A stretch of 64,000 nucleotides of DNA, taken from assembly GCF_900156315.1 (NCBI RefSeq), contig NZ_FTNI01000019.1, positions 1 through 64,000 of the forward strand, in the 5' to 3' direction. The notes under the pieces were generated by a model. The model did no database searches and was not told the origin of the DNA. It saw only the letters and a program-made list of their open reading frames with translations. Below are positions 18,700 to 27,628 of this stretch, piece by piece. The position numbers were made by a program, and so were the translations under genes. Source of the stretch: Microbispora rosea. Lineage in GTDB: Bacteria; Actinomycetota; Actinomycetes; Streptosporangiales; Streptosporangiaceae. The stretch's first letter is position 1, and the number at the start of each line of letters is the position of its first letter.

Positions 18700-18811
18700 A
18701 AGGCATCCCCCTACGAACGGAGGTATATAAACACAACACCGCACATCCGCAGACGATTACGGCTGGCTCATCGGACCCCATCCGCAGCCAGCCATCCTAG
18801 GAGTGCTCAGT

Positions 18812-21019
18812 ATGAATTTATCGTATCACGGCAGCGTGCACCCCACGGGCGTACGCCGGCTTTCGGCGGCGATCACCGCCGGAGTCATGGCGATGGCGGC
18901 GGTGTCGCTCGTACCGCGTCCGGCGGCGGCGGACACCCCCTGGCTGGACGTGTCCGAGGACGGCTACGCGTCGTTCAGCGTCCCGGCGGCCTACGTCCAG
19001 GCCAACGCGGGCCAGGTGTCACAGGTGGTCATCGAGGGCAACTTCGGTCCCTCCTCCACCTGGGCGGAGTTCGGGCTGACCCGCCGGGGCGACGTCTGGT
19101 CCGGAGTCCTCGGCCCGCTCAAGCCGGGGCTGTACTCCTACCAGGTCACCGGTGACGACACCAAGGGTCTCAAGGATCCGACGAACGCCAGCGGCGTGGC
19201 GTCCGCGCCCCTGAGGAGCACCTTCCTCGTCGCGGGCGATTCGGCGCGCCTGCTGGCGGACGCGCCTCAGGGACGGGGCGGCAAGGTCGAGACCCTGACC
19301 TATGAGGTGAAGAAGAAGGAGCGGTCGGCGCTGGTCTGGACGCCGCCGGGCTACCAGGCCAAGGATCCCGGAAAGGCCCCCGGTCCCGCGGGGCCCAAGG
19401 GTTACCCGGTGCTGTACTTGCAGTCCGGCGCGGACAGGAGCGCCGGCGACTGGCTCGACCTCGGCCGGGCCAAGCAGATCCTCGACAATCTGTCGATCCA
19501 GGGCTCGGTGGAGCCGATGGCGGTCGTGATCAGCGATGGTGACGGGCCGGGCGGCGACAAGGATCTGAAGGACCTGCGCAGGGCGGTCGGGGACAGGTAC
19601 GACGTCCTGCGGGACCCGGCGCATCAGGCGATCGCGGGGGTGGGCGAGGGCGGGACGCAGGCGCTGCGTGCCGCGCTGACCAGCCCGGGGCAGTTCGCCT
19701 ACGCCGGCTCGTTCTCCGGTCTTCTGGAGGACGGCGTCGGCCGGGTGGACGCCAAGGCGATCAACCGTGAGGTGAAGCTGGCGCGTCTGTACACCGGGAA
19801 CGTGACCGACCCGGCCTACAACGCGACCAACCGCCTGACCAAGGCGCTGGACCGCGCCGGCGTCAGGTATGAGTTCGACGGCGTCAACCCTGACGGCGGG
19901 GCGAACTGGAACGCCTGGCAGGAGAATCTGATCGATTTCCTGCCCAGGCTGTTCCGCACCGTGCCGGATCACGGTCCGAGCGCCGGTCACGGGCCGTTGA
20001 AGGGCGAGTTCCACCCGCCGGCGGCCGGCACGACCCCGACGCCGTTCCTGACCGAGGACGGCTTCGTCACCTTCGAGACCACGACCGACTTCAAGGACGC
20101 CAAGCATGTGACGCTGTGGGCGAATGACGCGCCGGGCGGAAGCTGGCTGCGCCTTCCGATGTCCCGTGAGGGCGACCGGTGGCGGACGACCGTGGGCCCG
20201 CTGGACCCATGGTTCTACTACTACCAACTGATCGTCGATCGAGTCGCCGTCAAGGACGCGTCGAACCCGACGAAGGTGACCTCCGAGCCGAACTGGAGCT
20301 GGTTCTTCATCCCGGGTGAGAGGTCGCGTCTGCTCTCGGATGTTCCCGCCGGTCAGGGCGGAAAGGTCGAGAGCCTGACCTACCGCAGCAACGTGGCGAA
20401 CCAGGACAGGACCGCGCTGGTGTGGACCCCACCCGGTTACGACCCCAAACGCGCGGAGCCGTACCCCGTCTTCTACCTCCAGCACGGCAGCGGTCAGAGC
20501 TACACCGACTGGGTGGAGATGGGCCGCGCCAAGCAGATCCTCGACCACCAGTTCCTGGACGGCGACCTGGTGCCGATGGTGGTCGTGATGGGCAACGGCA
20601 ACACGTCCAACTTCAACAAGGAGTTGCTGGAGAACATCGTTCCCGCGGCTCGCTCCCACTACAACGTCTCCAGCGATCCGTCGCAGCAGGCCCTCGCCGG
20701 CCTCTCGATGGGCGGTGGACAGACGCTGGGGGTGCTCAAGGCGTACCCGGGCCGGTTCGCCTATGTCGCGGCGTTCTCGGCCGGGTTCGGCGGCGGCACC
20801 GGCGTCGACGTGGCGGCGATCAACAACGGGACCAAGCTGTTCCGCGTGTACGTCGGCGACGTGACCGACTTCGTGTACCCGTCGTTCATGGCGGGACTCA
20901 CGACGATGAACGACCTCGGTGTCCACTACGAGTTCGACGGAATCACCCCCGGACCCCATGGCTGGGACGTATGGCAGAAGAACCTCATCGACCTGGCACC
21001 GCGCTTGTTCAAGCGCTGA
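18812..21019 (+). CDS. secreted tandem esterase (two enterochelin-esterase/CE1-like domains, first one degenerate)
   Basis: A 735-residue exported protein. The ATG at 18812 is 8 nt behind AGGAG. The signal peptide has RR and a hydrophobic core, with cleavage likely after PAAA. Two homologous halves (about residues 40-390 and 400-735) each have an Ig-like N-terminal module and an alpha/beta-hydrolase of the Fes/CE1 type. The second half has Ser632 in GLSMGG and His716 in GPHGW. In the first half the same motif reads GVGEGG (Gly278 in place of Ser) and the histidine region reads GGANWNAW, so it should be inactive. In this locus the active domain may be a feruloyl or acetyl xylan esterase; the substrate is inferred. 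Confidence 0.88.
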   Translation: MNLSYHGSVHPTGVRRLSAAITAGVMAMAAVSLVPRPAAADTPWLDVSEDGYASFSVPAAYVQANAGQVSQVVIEGNFGPSSTWAEFGLTRRGDVWSGVLGPLKPGLYSYQVTGDDTKGLKDPTNASGVASAPLRSTFLVAGDSARLLADAPQGRGGKVETLTYEVKKKERSALVWTPPGYQAKDPGKAPGPAGPKGYPVLYLQSGADRSAGDWLDLGRAKQILDNLSIQGSVEPMAVVISDGDGPGGDKDLKDLRRAVGDRYDVLRDPAHQAIAGVGEGGTQALRAALTSPGQFAYAGSFSGLLEDGVGRVDAKAINREVKLARLYTGNVTDPAYNATNRLTKALDRAGVRYEFDGVNPDGGANWNAWQENLIDFLPRLFRTVPDHGPSAGHGPLKGEFHPPAAGTTPTPFLTEDGFVTFETTTDFKDAKHVTLWANDAPGGSWLRLPMSREGDRWRTTVGPLDPWFYYYQLIVDRVAVKDASNPTKVTSEPNWSWFFIPGERSRLLSDVPAGQGGKVESLTYRSNVANQDRTALVWTPPGYDPKRAEPYPVFYLQHGSGQSYTDWVEMGRAKQILDHQFLDGDLVPMVVVMGNGNTSNFNKELLENIVPAARSHYNVSSDPSQQALAGLSMGGGQTLGVLKAYPGRFAYVAAFSAGFGGGTGVDVAAINNGTKLFRVYVGDVTDFVYPSFMAGLTTMNDLGVHYEFDGITPGPHGWDVWQKNLIDLAPRLFKR

Positions 21020-21070
21020 TCAGCCCATAGCGGCGAAAGCACCGGGTCACCGGTGACGCTCGTCGCGCAC

Positions 21071-21091
21071 GTGAGCGTGTTAGCGCTCACA
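21071..21091. promoter_or_regulatory. LacI-type operator C upstream of the sugar ABC genes
   Basis: TGTTAGCGCTCACA (21078-21091) is a near-perfect 14-bp palindrome. It lies within a longer inverted repeat, GTGAGCG...CGCTCAC (21071-21090). Palindromes centred on GCGC are typical for LacI proteins controlling sugar transporters. It differs clearly from operators A and B, so a different regulator probably acts here. Confidence 0.5.
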
Positions 21092-21108
21092 TGAGGATCG
21101 GCCCGAAG

Positions 21109-21142
21109 GACGGGGCGCGGATTGTGCCATCCGCGCCTCGTC
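21109..21142 (+). terminator. strong hairpin between the esterase and the sugar-binding protein gene
   Basis: A 14-bp stem (21109-21122 with 21129-21142, one G-T pair, 6-nt loop TGTGCC) with core GGCGCGGAT/ATCCGCGCC. It lies about 90 nt after the esterase stop but downstream of operator C. It is therefore either the esterase terminator or part of the 5' leader of the ABC transcript. No U-tract is visible. Confidence 0.45.
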
Positions 21143-21209
21143 CCGGCCGATCACCCGGCCGCAGCGGCGGCGCATGACCCTTGTGCGCAGTGATCCCGGA
21201 GGGGAAATT

Positions 21210-22616
21210 ATGTCAATGAAGACGAAAAGACTCTTTGCCACCGCAGCCACGCTCGCCGCCGCGTGCGTGCTTGCCGCCTGCTCGCCCGACGCGGGGAGCC
21301 AAAGCAGCGCGAGCGCGACCAACGCCGGAAACGACGCGGCCGGAAACGACACGACCGGAAACAAGGCGAGCAACTGCACGAACACGATCACCAAGAAGGA
21401 TCTGCCGGTCGTGACCTTCTGGGGCTGGTACCCCAACATGCAGCTCGTCGTCGACAACTTCAACAAGCAGAACAACGAGGTGCAGGTCTGCTGGACCAAT
21501 GTCGGCCAGGGCGGTGACGAGTACGACAAGTTCCAGACGGCGATCTCGGCGGGCACCGGCGCGCCCGACGTCATCATGATCGAGGCCGACCGGATCCCGA
21601 CCTTCCAGATCCAGAAGGCGCTCGTCGACATCAAGAACTACGGCTTCGACGCGGTGAAGGCGAACTACAGCGACGGCGCGTGGAAGGACGTCTCGATCGG
21701 CGGCGCGGTCTACGGCGTGCCGGTCGACGGCGGCCCGATGGCGATGATCTACCGCAAGGACATCTTCGACAAGTACAAGATCACGCCGCCGAAGACGTGG
21801 GCCGAGTACGAGCAGGCGGCGCAGAAGGTCAAGGACGCCGGGGGCCCGCTGTTCGGCGACCTGGGCGCGAACGTGCCGGCCGTCATGATGGCGCTGCAGA
21901 TCCAGAAGGGCGCCTCTCCGTACACCTACGACCCGGCGCAGCCCGAGTCGATCGGCATCGCGCTGAACGACCAGGCCTCCAAGGACGTGCTGGACTACTG
22001 GGGAAGCCTCGCCAAGAAGGGCCTGGTCGGGACGCAGGACCAGTTCACGCCGGAGTACATCTCCGGTGTGGTCAACGGTAAGTACGCGACGTACATCTCG
22101 GCGGCGTGGGCGCCCGGATACCTCACCGGCGCGGGCGTCGGCAAGGGCAAGGACACCGGCAAGTGGGCGGTGGCGCCGCTCCCGCAGTGGGACTCCGCCA
22201 GTCCGGTGCAGGTGAACTGGGGCGGGTCGGCCTTCTCGGTGACGAGCCAGGCGAAGAACCCCGAGCTCGCGGCGAAGGCGGCGTACGGCCTCTACGCCGA
22301 CGACGAGTCGCTCAAGGACGGCTGGACCAACCAGATCATCTTCCCGCTGAATCTCAAGGCGCTCAACAGTCCCGAGTTCGTGGACCTGAAGGTGAACTTC
22401 TTCGACGGTCAGCAGGCGAACAAGGAGGTCTACGTCCCCGCGGCGAACGCCTACACGGGCATGACCTACAGCCCGTTCGGCCAGTACTACTTCGACTCCA
22501 TGACGAAGCAGATCAGCGCGGTCATCGACGGCTCCGTCACCGGTGCGCAGGCGGCCGACAAAATCCAGGAAGACGTGGTGAACTACGCCAAGGAGCAAGG
22601 TTTCACCGTCAAGTAG
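21210..22616 (+). CDS. carbohydrate ABC transporter substrate-binding lipoprotein
   Basis: A 468-residue family-1 extracellular solute-binding protein. A strong ribosome binding site (GGAGGGG) precedes ATG 21210. The N-terminus is a lipoprotein signal with lipobox LAAC and modified Cys24, followed by a Ser/Ala/Asn-rich tether with the repeat AGNDxxGN. The body has the usual two-lobe pattern (ISAGTGAPDVIMIEADRIPTF, YGVPVDGGPMAMIYRKDIFD, WGGSAFSVTSQAKNPELAAKA). It feeds the two permeases downstream. No ATPase gene is present; a shared MsiK-type ATPase encoded elsewhere is usual in actinomycetes. Confidence 0.94.
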   Translation: MSMKTKRLFATAATLAAACVLAACSPDAGSQSSASATNAGNDAAGNDTTGNKASNCTNTITKKDLPVVTFWGWYPNMQLVVDNFNKQNNEVQVCWTNVGQGGDEYDKFQTAISAGTGAPDVIMIEADRIPTFQIQKALVDIKNYGFDAVKANYSDGAWKDVSIGGAVYGVPVDGGPMAMIYRKDIFDKYKITPPKTWAEYEQAAQKVKDAGGPLFGDLGANVPAVMMALQIQKGASPYTYDPAQPESIGIALNDQASKDVLDYWGSLAKKGLVGTQDQFTPEYISGVVNGKYATYISAAWAPGYLTGAGVGKGKDTGKWAVAPLPQWDSASPVQVNWGGSAFSVTSQAKNPELAAKAAYGLYADDESLKDGWTNQIIFPLNLKALNSPEFVDLKVNFFDGQQANKEVYVPAANAYTGMTYSPFGQYYFDSMTKQISAVIDGSVTGAQAADKIQEDVVNYAKEQGFTVK

Positions 22617-22695
22617 ACAACCCGGGTGGGCCACGCCGTCCTCGACCGGCCGGCCCACCCGTCACTCCCCAGCATCGACCCCCTCGGAGCCCAAG

Positions 22696-23637
22696 ATGAC
22701 CCTCCTGATCGAGGAGAGTGCATCGAGCACTCAAGAAAAAGCGCACAAGGTCCGCGGAAAGGTGCGCCTCCGTGAGCACCTCATGGGGTGGCTCTTCGTC
22801 GGGCCATTCGGGATCGTCTTCCTGGCGTTGCTCATCGCGCCGCTCGGGTACGCCCTGTATCTCAGCCTCTGGCAGAAGAAGCTGATCGGCGGCACCAGTT
22901 TCGTCTTCCTCGGCAACTACGTGAAGGCGTTCACCGACCCGACCTTCCTCTCCGGGGTGTGGTTCGTCGTCCGCTTCTCCCTGGTCGCCATCCCGCTGCA
23001 GATCCTCATCGCGCTCGCGATGGCCCTCATCGTGGACGCCGTGACCTCGCTGTTCACCCGGTTCTCCCGCCTCATGATCTTCCTCCCCTATGCCATTCCC
23101 ACGGTCATCGGGGCGGTCATGTGGGGATTCCTGTACAGCAAGAGCTTCGGGCCGCTCACCGACTTCTTCGGACTGTTCGGCGCCCCCGCGCCCGACTTCT
23201 TCAGCAAGAACCTGATCTTCTACGGCCTGATCAACGTCGTCACCTGGCAGTGGGCCGGTTACTACATGATCATCTTGTACGCGGCGCTCCAGGGCATCGA
23301 CCCGTCGCTCTACGAGGCCGCCCGGATGGACGGCGCCGGGAAATGGCAGATCGCGCTCCGGATCAAAATCCCGCTGATCGCCCCCGCGCTGCTGCTGATC
23401 CTGGTCTTCTCGCTCATCGGCACCCTGCAGTTCTTCAACGAACCACAGATCCTGCGATATCTGGCGGCCGGCACGATCGCACCGGGATTCACTCCCAACA
23501 TGTACGCGTACCAGCAGGCGTTCGGGCTCGCGAACTTCAACTACGGATCGGCGATCTCCTTCGCGCTCGGCGGGGTCGTGTTCGTCTGCGTCTACGCGTT
23601 CCTGTTCTTCACCCGCAAGCGTAGGAGCTTCTTCTGA
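22696..23637 (+). CDS. sugar ABC transporter permease (MalF type)
   Basis: A 313-residue inner-membrane protein with about six transmembrane segments and the EAA loop YEAARMDGAGKWQIALRIKI that contacts the ATPase. A cytoplasmic N-terminal stretch precedes the first TM (LMGWLFVGPFGIVFLALLI). Its stop overlaps the next start (TGATG at 23635-23639), so it is co-translated with the second permease. Together with the lipoprotein at 21210 it forms a CUT1-type importer, probably for xylo-oligosaccharides given the locus. Confidence 0.94.
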   Translation: MTLLIEESASSTQEKAHKVRGKVRLREHLMGWLFVGPFGIVFLALLIAPLGYALYLSLWQKKLIGGTSFVFLGNYVKAFTDPTFLSGVWFVVRFSLVAIPLQILIALAMALIVDAVTSLFTRFSRLMIFLPYAIPTVIGAVMWGFLYSKSFGPLTDFFGLFGAPAPDFFSKNLIFYGLINVVTWQWAGYYMIILYAALQGIDPSLYEAARMDGAGKWQIALRIKIPLIAPALLLILVFSLIGTLQFFNEPQILRYLAAGTIAPGFTPNMYAYQQAFGLANFNYGSAISFALGGVVFVCVYAFLFFTRKRRSFF

Positions 23638-24512
23638 TGACCGGCAGCGCCGGCGCACGCCGCCGTCCCCAGCGCCACCTTCCCCTGCAGATCTTCCTCG
23701 GCTTCCTGGTCGTGTACTTCCTGGTGCCGTTCTGGTGGGTCATCGTCAACAGTTCCAAGGACGCCCCCGGCCTGTTCGGCGGGAGCAACACGCTGTGGTT
23801 CGCCGACCAGGTCGACTACTTCGGCAACCTCCAGCGGCTGTTCACCTACGACGGCGGCATCTACGGCAGGTGGATCCTCAACTCCACGCTGTACGCGTTC
23901 GCGGGCGGGATCGGCGCCACGATCCTGGCCGTCATGGCCGGCTACGGATTCGCCAAATACCGGTTCGCCGGCAGGCGCTTCAGCTTCTCGGTCCTGCTCG
24001 GCGCGTTGATGGTGCCCGCGACCGCCCTGGTGATCCCCACGTTCATGATGTTTTCCGGGCTCGGCCTGACGAACACGATCTGGGCGGTGATCCTCCCGTC
24101 GCTGCTCAACCCGTTCGGCGTCTATCTGATGCACGTGTACGCGCGCGATGCGGTTCCCGACGAGATCCTCGACGCGGCGAAGGTCGACGGCGCGGGTGAG
24201 CTGCGGACGTTTCTTCAGGTGGCCTTCCCGCTGATGCGGCCGGCGGTGGTCACGGTGCTGCTCCTGTCCGCAGTGGCGTCCTGGAACAACTACTTCCTGC
24301 CGCTCGCCATGCTCTCCGACAACCGCCTTTTCCCCGTCACCGTCGGGCTCGGCCTCTGGCAGGGGATCGCCTCGGCGAACAATTCGGGCAGTACCTCCCT
24401 CTGGAGCCTCATCATCCTGGGCGCGCTCGTGTCGGTGATCCCGCTTGTCATCGCCTTCTTCACCCTCCAGCGGCACTGGCGCGGCGGACTGTCCGTCGGA
24501 GGCCTGAGATAG
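23637..24512 (+). CDS. sugar ABC transporter permease (MalG type)
   Basis: A 291-residue polytopic protein with about six TM segments and the EAA motif DEILDAAKVDGAGELRTFLQ followed by the MalG-type stretch FPLMRPAVVTV. The start overlaps the preceding stop. It is the partner of the permease at 22696 in a CUT1 importer. The dehydratase gene begins 50 nt downstream and is likely in the same transcript. Confidence 0.94.
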   Translation: MTGSAGARRRPQRHLPLQIFLGFLVVYFLVPFWWVIVNSSKDAPGLFGGSNTLWFADQVDYFGNLQRLFTYDGGIYGRWILNSTLYAFAGGIGATILAVMAGYGFAKYRFAGRRFSFSVLLGALMVPATALVIPTFMMFSGLGLTNTIWAVILPSLLNPFGVYLMHVYARDAVPDEILDAAKVDGAGELRTFLQVAFPLMRPAVVTVLLLSAVASWNNYFLPLAMLSDNRLFPVTVGLGLWQGIASANNSGSTSLWSLIILGALVSVIPLVIAFFTLQRHWRGGLSVGGLR

Positions 24513-24562
24513 CCGCGGCCGGTCGTCCAGCAGTTGATCAGAAATGACAGAGAGGTGTGCCG

Positions 24563-26290
24563 ATGTCGATGAGCAATCGCCCGCTGCGCAGCCAGGAGTG
24601 GTTCGGCGCGGAAGGACGCAACGGGTTCATCCATCGATCGTGGATGCGCAACCAGGGGTTCGCGGACGACGTCTTCGACGGCCGCCCCGTGATCGGCATC
24701 GCCACCACATGGTCGGAGTTGACGCCGTGCAACGCCCATTTGCGCGACCTTGCCGAGTCGGTGAAGCGCGGGGTGTGGGAGAGCGGCGGCCTGCCGCTTG
24801 AGTTCCCGGCGATGAGCCTGGGGGAGCCGCTGATGCGGCCGACGACCATGCTCTACCGCAACCTGCTGGCCATGGAGGCGGAGGAGCTCATCCGGGCCAA
24901 CCCGCTCGACGGGGTGGTGCTGCTGTCCGGCTGTGACAAGACCACACCCGGGCTGCTCATGGGCGCGGCCAGCGTCGATCTGCCGACTCTGATGATCACC
25001 GGTGGCCCGATGCTCAACGGCAAGTTCCGCGGCCGGGACATCGGGTCGGGCACCGACGTCTGGCGTTTCACCGAGGAGATGCGGGCCGGCCGGATGACGG
25101 CGGCCGACTGCGCCGAGGCGGAGGTCTGCATGTCCCGCAGCCGGGGGCACTGCATGACCATGGGGACCGCCTCCACGATGGCCTGCGTGACCGAGGCGCT
25201 GGGCGTCCAGTTGCCGGGGGCCGCGGCCGTACCGGCCGTCGATTCCCGGCGGTACGCGCTCGCGCAGGCCGCCGGGCGCCGGATCGTGGCCATGGTGGAG
25301 GAGGACCAGCGGCTGTCCACCGTGCTCACCCGCGACGCCTTCGAGAACGCCATCCGGGTCAACGCCGCGATCGGCGGCTCCACCAACGCCGTGGTGCACC
25401 TGCTCGCGATCGCCGGGCGCCTCGGCGTCCCCCTGTCGCTGGAGGACTTCGACACGCTCACCGCCGAGGTGCCCATGCTGGTCAACCTCATGCCCTCCGG
25501 CGCCTACCTCATGGAGGACTTCGCGTACGCGGGCGGACTGCCGGCGGTGATGCAGGAGATCGCCTCCCTGCTGCACCTGGACCATGTCACCGTCAGCGGA
25601 AAGAGCGTGGCCGACAACATCAGCGGCGCCCAGTGCTGGAACCGTGAGGTCATCGGCACCATGGAGAAGCCGTTCCAGGCCGCCGGCTCGGGAACCGTCG
25701 TGCTGCGCGGGTCGCTCGCGCCGTCCGGGGCCGTCCTGAAGGTCTCCGCCGCCTCGGCCCATCTGCTCCAGCACACCGGACCGGCGCTCGTGTTCGACCG
25801 GATCGAGGACTACGTCGCCGCGGCCGACGACCCGGACATGGACGTCACCGCCGACACGGTCATCGTGGTCCAGAACGCCGGACCACGCGGCTACCCCGGC
25901 TTCCCCGAGGTGGGCAACATGCCCATGCCGCGACGGCTGCTCAAGGAGGGGGTCACCGACATGGTCAGGATCTCCGACGCCCGCATGAGCGGCACGGGGT
26001 ACGGCACCTGCGTCCTGCACGTGGCCCCCGAGGCGTCCGTGGGCGGTCCTCTCGCACTCGTGCGTACCGGCGACCTGGTTCGGGTCGACGTTCCGGCGCG
26101 GAGTCTGGACCTGCTGGTCGATGAGGCGGAACTCGAGCGCCGCCGCGCCGCCTGGCAGCCTCCGCAACCGGCCGCCACCCGGGGATGGGCGCGGCTGTAC
26201 AGCGAGCACGTGCTGCAGGCCGACAAGGGTGCGGACCTGGACTTCCTCGTCGGCGGCAGCGGCAGCGCCCCGCCCCGTCACTCACACTGA
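24563..26290 (+). CDS. IlvD/Edd-family sugar-acid dehydratase (arabinonate/xylonate dehydratase type)
   Basis: A 575-residue dehydratase. It shows the Fe-S cluster cysteines expected for the family, in TWSELTPCN, SGCDKTTPGLL and RGHCMTMGTASTMA, and the C-terminal signature DARMSGTGYGTCVLHVAPEA. The opening RSQEWFG..NGFIHRSWMRNQG is like L-arabinonate/D-xylonate dehydratases rather than dihydroxyacid dehydratase. ATG 24563 is 7 nt after AGAGAGG. It follows the sugar importer, and its product could be used by the FAH-family enzyme at 14,015. The precise pentonate is inferred. It ends 4 nt from the convergent methyltransferase. Confidence 0.9.
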   Translation: MSMSNRPLRSQEWFGAEGRNGFIHRSWMRNQGFADDVFDGRPVIGIATTWSELTPCNAHLRDLAESVKRGVWESGGLPLEFPAMSLGEPLMRPTTMLYRNLLAMEAEELIRANPLDGVVLLSGCDKTTPGLLMGAASVDLPTLMITGGPMLNGKFRGRDIGSGTDVWRFTEEMRAGRMTAADCAEAEVCMSRSRGHCMTMGTASTMACVTEALGVQLPGAAAVPAVDSRRYALAQAAGRRIVAMVEEDQRLSTVLTRDAFENAIRVNAAIGGSTNAVVHLLAIAGRLGVPLSLEDFDTLTAEVPMLVNLMPSGAYLMEDFAYAGGLPAVMQEIASLLHLDHVTVSGKSVADNISGAQCWNREVIGTMEKPFQAAGSGTVVLRGSLAPSGAVLKVSAASAHLLQHTGPALVFDRIEDYVAAADDPDMDVTADTVIVVQNAGPRGYPGFPEVGNMPMPRRLLKEGVTDMVRISDARMSGTGYGTCVLHVAPEASVGGPLALVRTGDLVRVDVPARSLDLLVDEAELERRRAAWQPPQPAATRGWARLYSEHVLQADKGADLDFLVGGSGSAPPRHSH

Positions 26291-26294
26291 CCGG

Positions 26295-27122
26295 TCACCG
26301 CCGGTGATCGTGGTCCTCGGCGAGAGCGAGGTCGGCGATGACGAGGAGATAGGTGACGTCGGCCGGCTTCTCGCCGGATCGCGGGTGATCGGGTATCCGG
26401 CCGTAGGCGCGGGCGGGTCCGGCGATCGTCGTGTGCTCGCGCTGGGTCCAGTGACATGTGGCGAGCAGAGACGGCAGATCGTCCGGCAGGAACTTCGCGC
26501 CCGTGCCGGCCACCCGAGCGGCGCTCCGCGCCGAGCGCGCGAGGGTGTCCAGGATCAGCACGCTTCCTGGTGCGGACAGACTTGCGGCAGTGCGCAAGAG
26601 GCGAGTCGCCGCGCCATGGTCGAGGTACATCAGCAGCCCTTCGGCTACCCACACCGAGCGGCGAGACGGCTCGAACCCGGCGTGGACCAGATCCCGTGAC
26701 CAGTCGCCGCCCAGGTCGGTGGTGACGTCGGTGACGCTTCGAAGCGGTGTCGGCATCGTTGCCAGCACCGCTTCCTTGTGTTGCTGCACCGACGATTGAT
26801 CGAGTTCGAACGCACGCGTACCGGCGGGCAGCTGCAGCCGGTAGGGACGTGTGTCGAGGCCGGCGCCGAGCTCGACCAGTTGTCCGGTCCGCTCCGTCAG
26901 CTCGGCGGCGACGGCGTCGTCGAACCACCGGGTGCGCAGCGGAAGCAGCACGTCTTCGCGCTGGTCACGTGCCTCCTTACGCCGCAACAACTCCCGGCCG
27001 CGGTTGCCCGCGAGGGCGCTCGCCCACGGATCCTGGAACAGGCGGTCGGGGCGAGCCGTCTCGCGGGCGCGTACCGCGGCCGTCCAGTACGCGCTTGCCG
27101 CGGCGATGTCGGCGGAGGTCAT
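26295..27122 (-). CDS. class I SAM-dependent methyltransferase, Ppm/Tcmp (LCMT-like) family
   Basis: A 275-residue protein of the leucine-carboxyl-methyltransferase-like group common in actinobacteria. The N-terminus (SAYWTAAVRARETARPDRLFQDPWASALAG) is followed by the SAM-binding motif LVELGAGLDTRPYR, an acidic loop (FELDQSSV) and VAEGLLMYL. The substrate of this group is mostly unknown; some O-methylate small acids. The gene is convergent with the dehydratase and divergent from the YccF gene. Confidence 0.88.
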   Translation of the reverse strand: MTSADIAAASAYWTAAVRARETARPDRLFQDPWASALAGNRGRELLRRKEARDQREDVLLPLRTRWFDDAVAAELTERTGQLVELGAGLDTRPYRLQLPAGTRAFELDQSSVQQHKEAVLATMPTPLRSVTDVTTDLGGDWSRDLVHAGFEPSRRSVWVAEGLLMYLDHGAATRLLRTAASLSAPGSVLILDTLARSARSAARVAGTGAKFLPDDLPSLLATCHWTQREHTTIAGPARAYGRIPDHPRSGEKPADVTYLLVIADLALAEDHDHRR

Positions 27123-27247
27123 GGAGCCGCGCCCTTCCGGCCGACATCGGCACGTCGGCCATACCCGGAATCCGCAACCGGTCGCCGGAAATATACGCCT
27201 TTCCCGCCGATTACCTGCTGAGCCGGTCGGGTGGGACAGTGAGCACT

Positions 27248-27628
27248 ATGAACACCGTCCTGAATGTCATCTGGCTGATCTTCGCCGGCCTGTGGCTCGC
27301 AATAGGTTACGCCGTGGCGGGGATCGTCTGCTGCGTCCTCATCGTCACCATCCCGTTCGGCATCGCGTCGTTCCGGATCGCGGGCTACGCCCTGTGGCCG
27401 TTCGGCCGTACCGTCGCCGACAAGCCGTCCGCCGGCGCATGGTCGGTCGTCGGCAACGTCATCTGGCTGCTCGTCGCCGGGATCTGGTTGGCGATCGGGC
27501 ACATCGTCACCGCGATCCCGCTGTTCATCTCGATCATCGGCATCCCGCTGGGGATCGCGAACCTCAAAATGATCCCGATCTCGCTGATGCCGCTGGGCAA
27601 GGACATCGTTCCCGTAAGCCGCACATAG
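27248..27628 (+). CDS. YccF-domain membrane protein
   Basis: A 126-residue integral membrane protein made of two YccF repeats. The pattern NVIWLIFAGLWLAIGY...ITIPFGIASFRIAGYALWPFG recurs as NVIWLLVAGIWLAIGH...IIGIPLGIANLKMIPISLMPLG. About four TM segments are expected. ATG 27248 is used because the repeat begins right after it; no strong ribosome binding site is seen. YccF proteins are widespread and of unknown function. The 99 bases after it hold nothing recognisable. Confidence 0.9.
   Translation: MNTVLNVIWLIFAGLWLAIGYAVAGIVCCVLIVTIPFGIASFRIAGYALWPFGRTVADKPSAGAWSVVGNVIWLLVAGIWLAIGHIVTAIPLFISIIGIPLGIANLKMIPISLMPLGKDIVPVSRT

Noticed and set aside
19019..20959. Long minus-strand open frame inside the esterase gene
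   Set aside because: Composition is typical of an antisense shadow; the plus-strand product has a signal peptide and two recognisable esterase domains.
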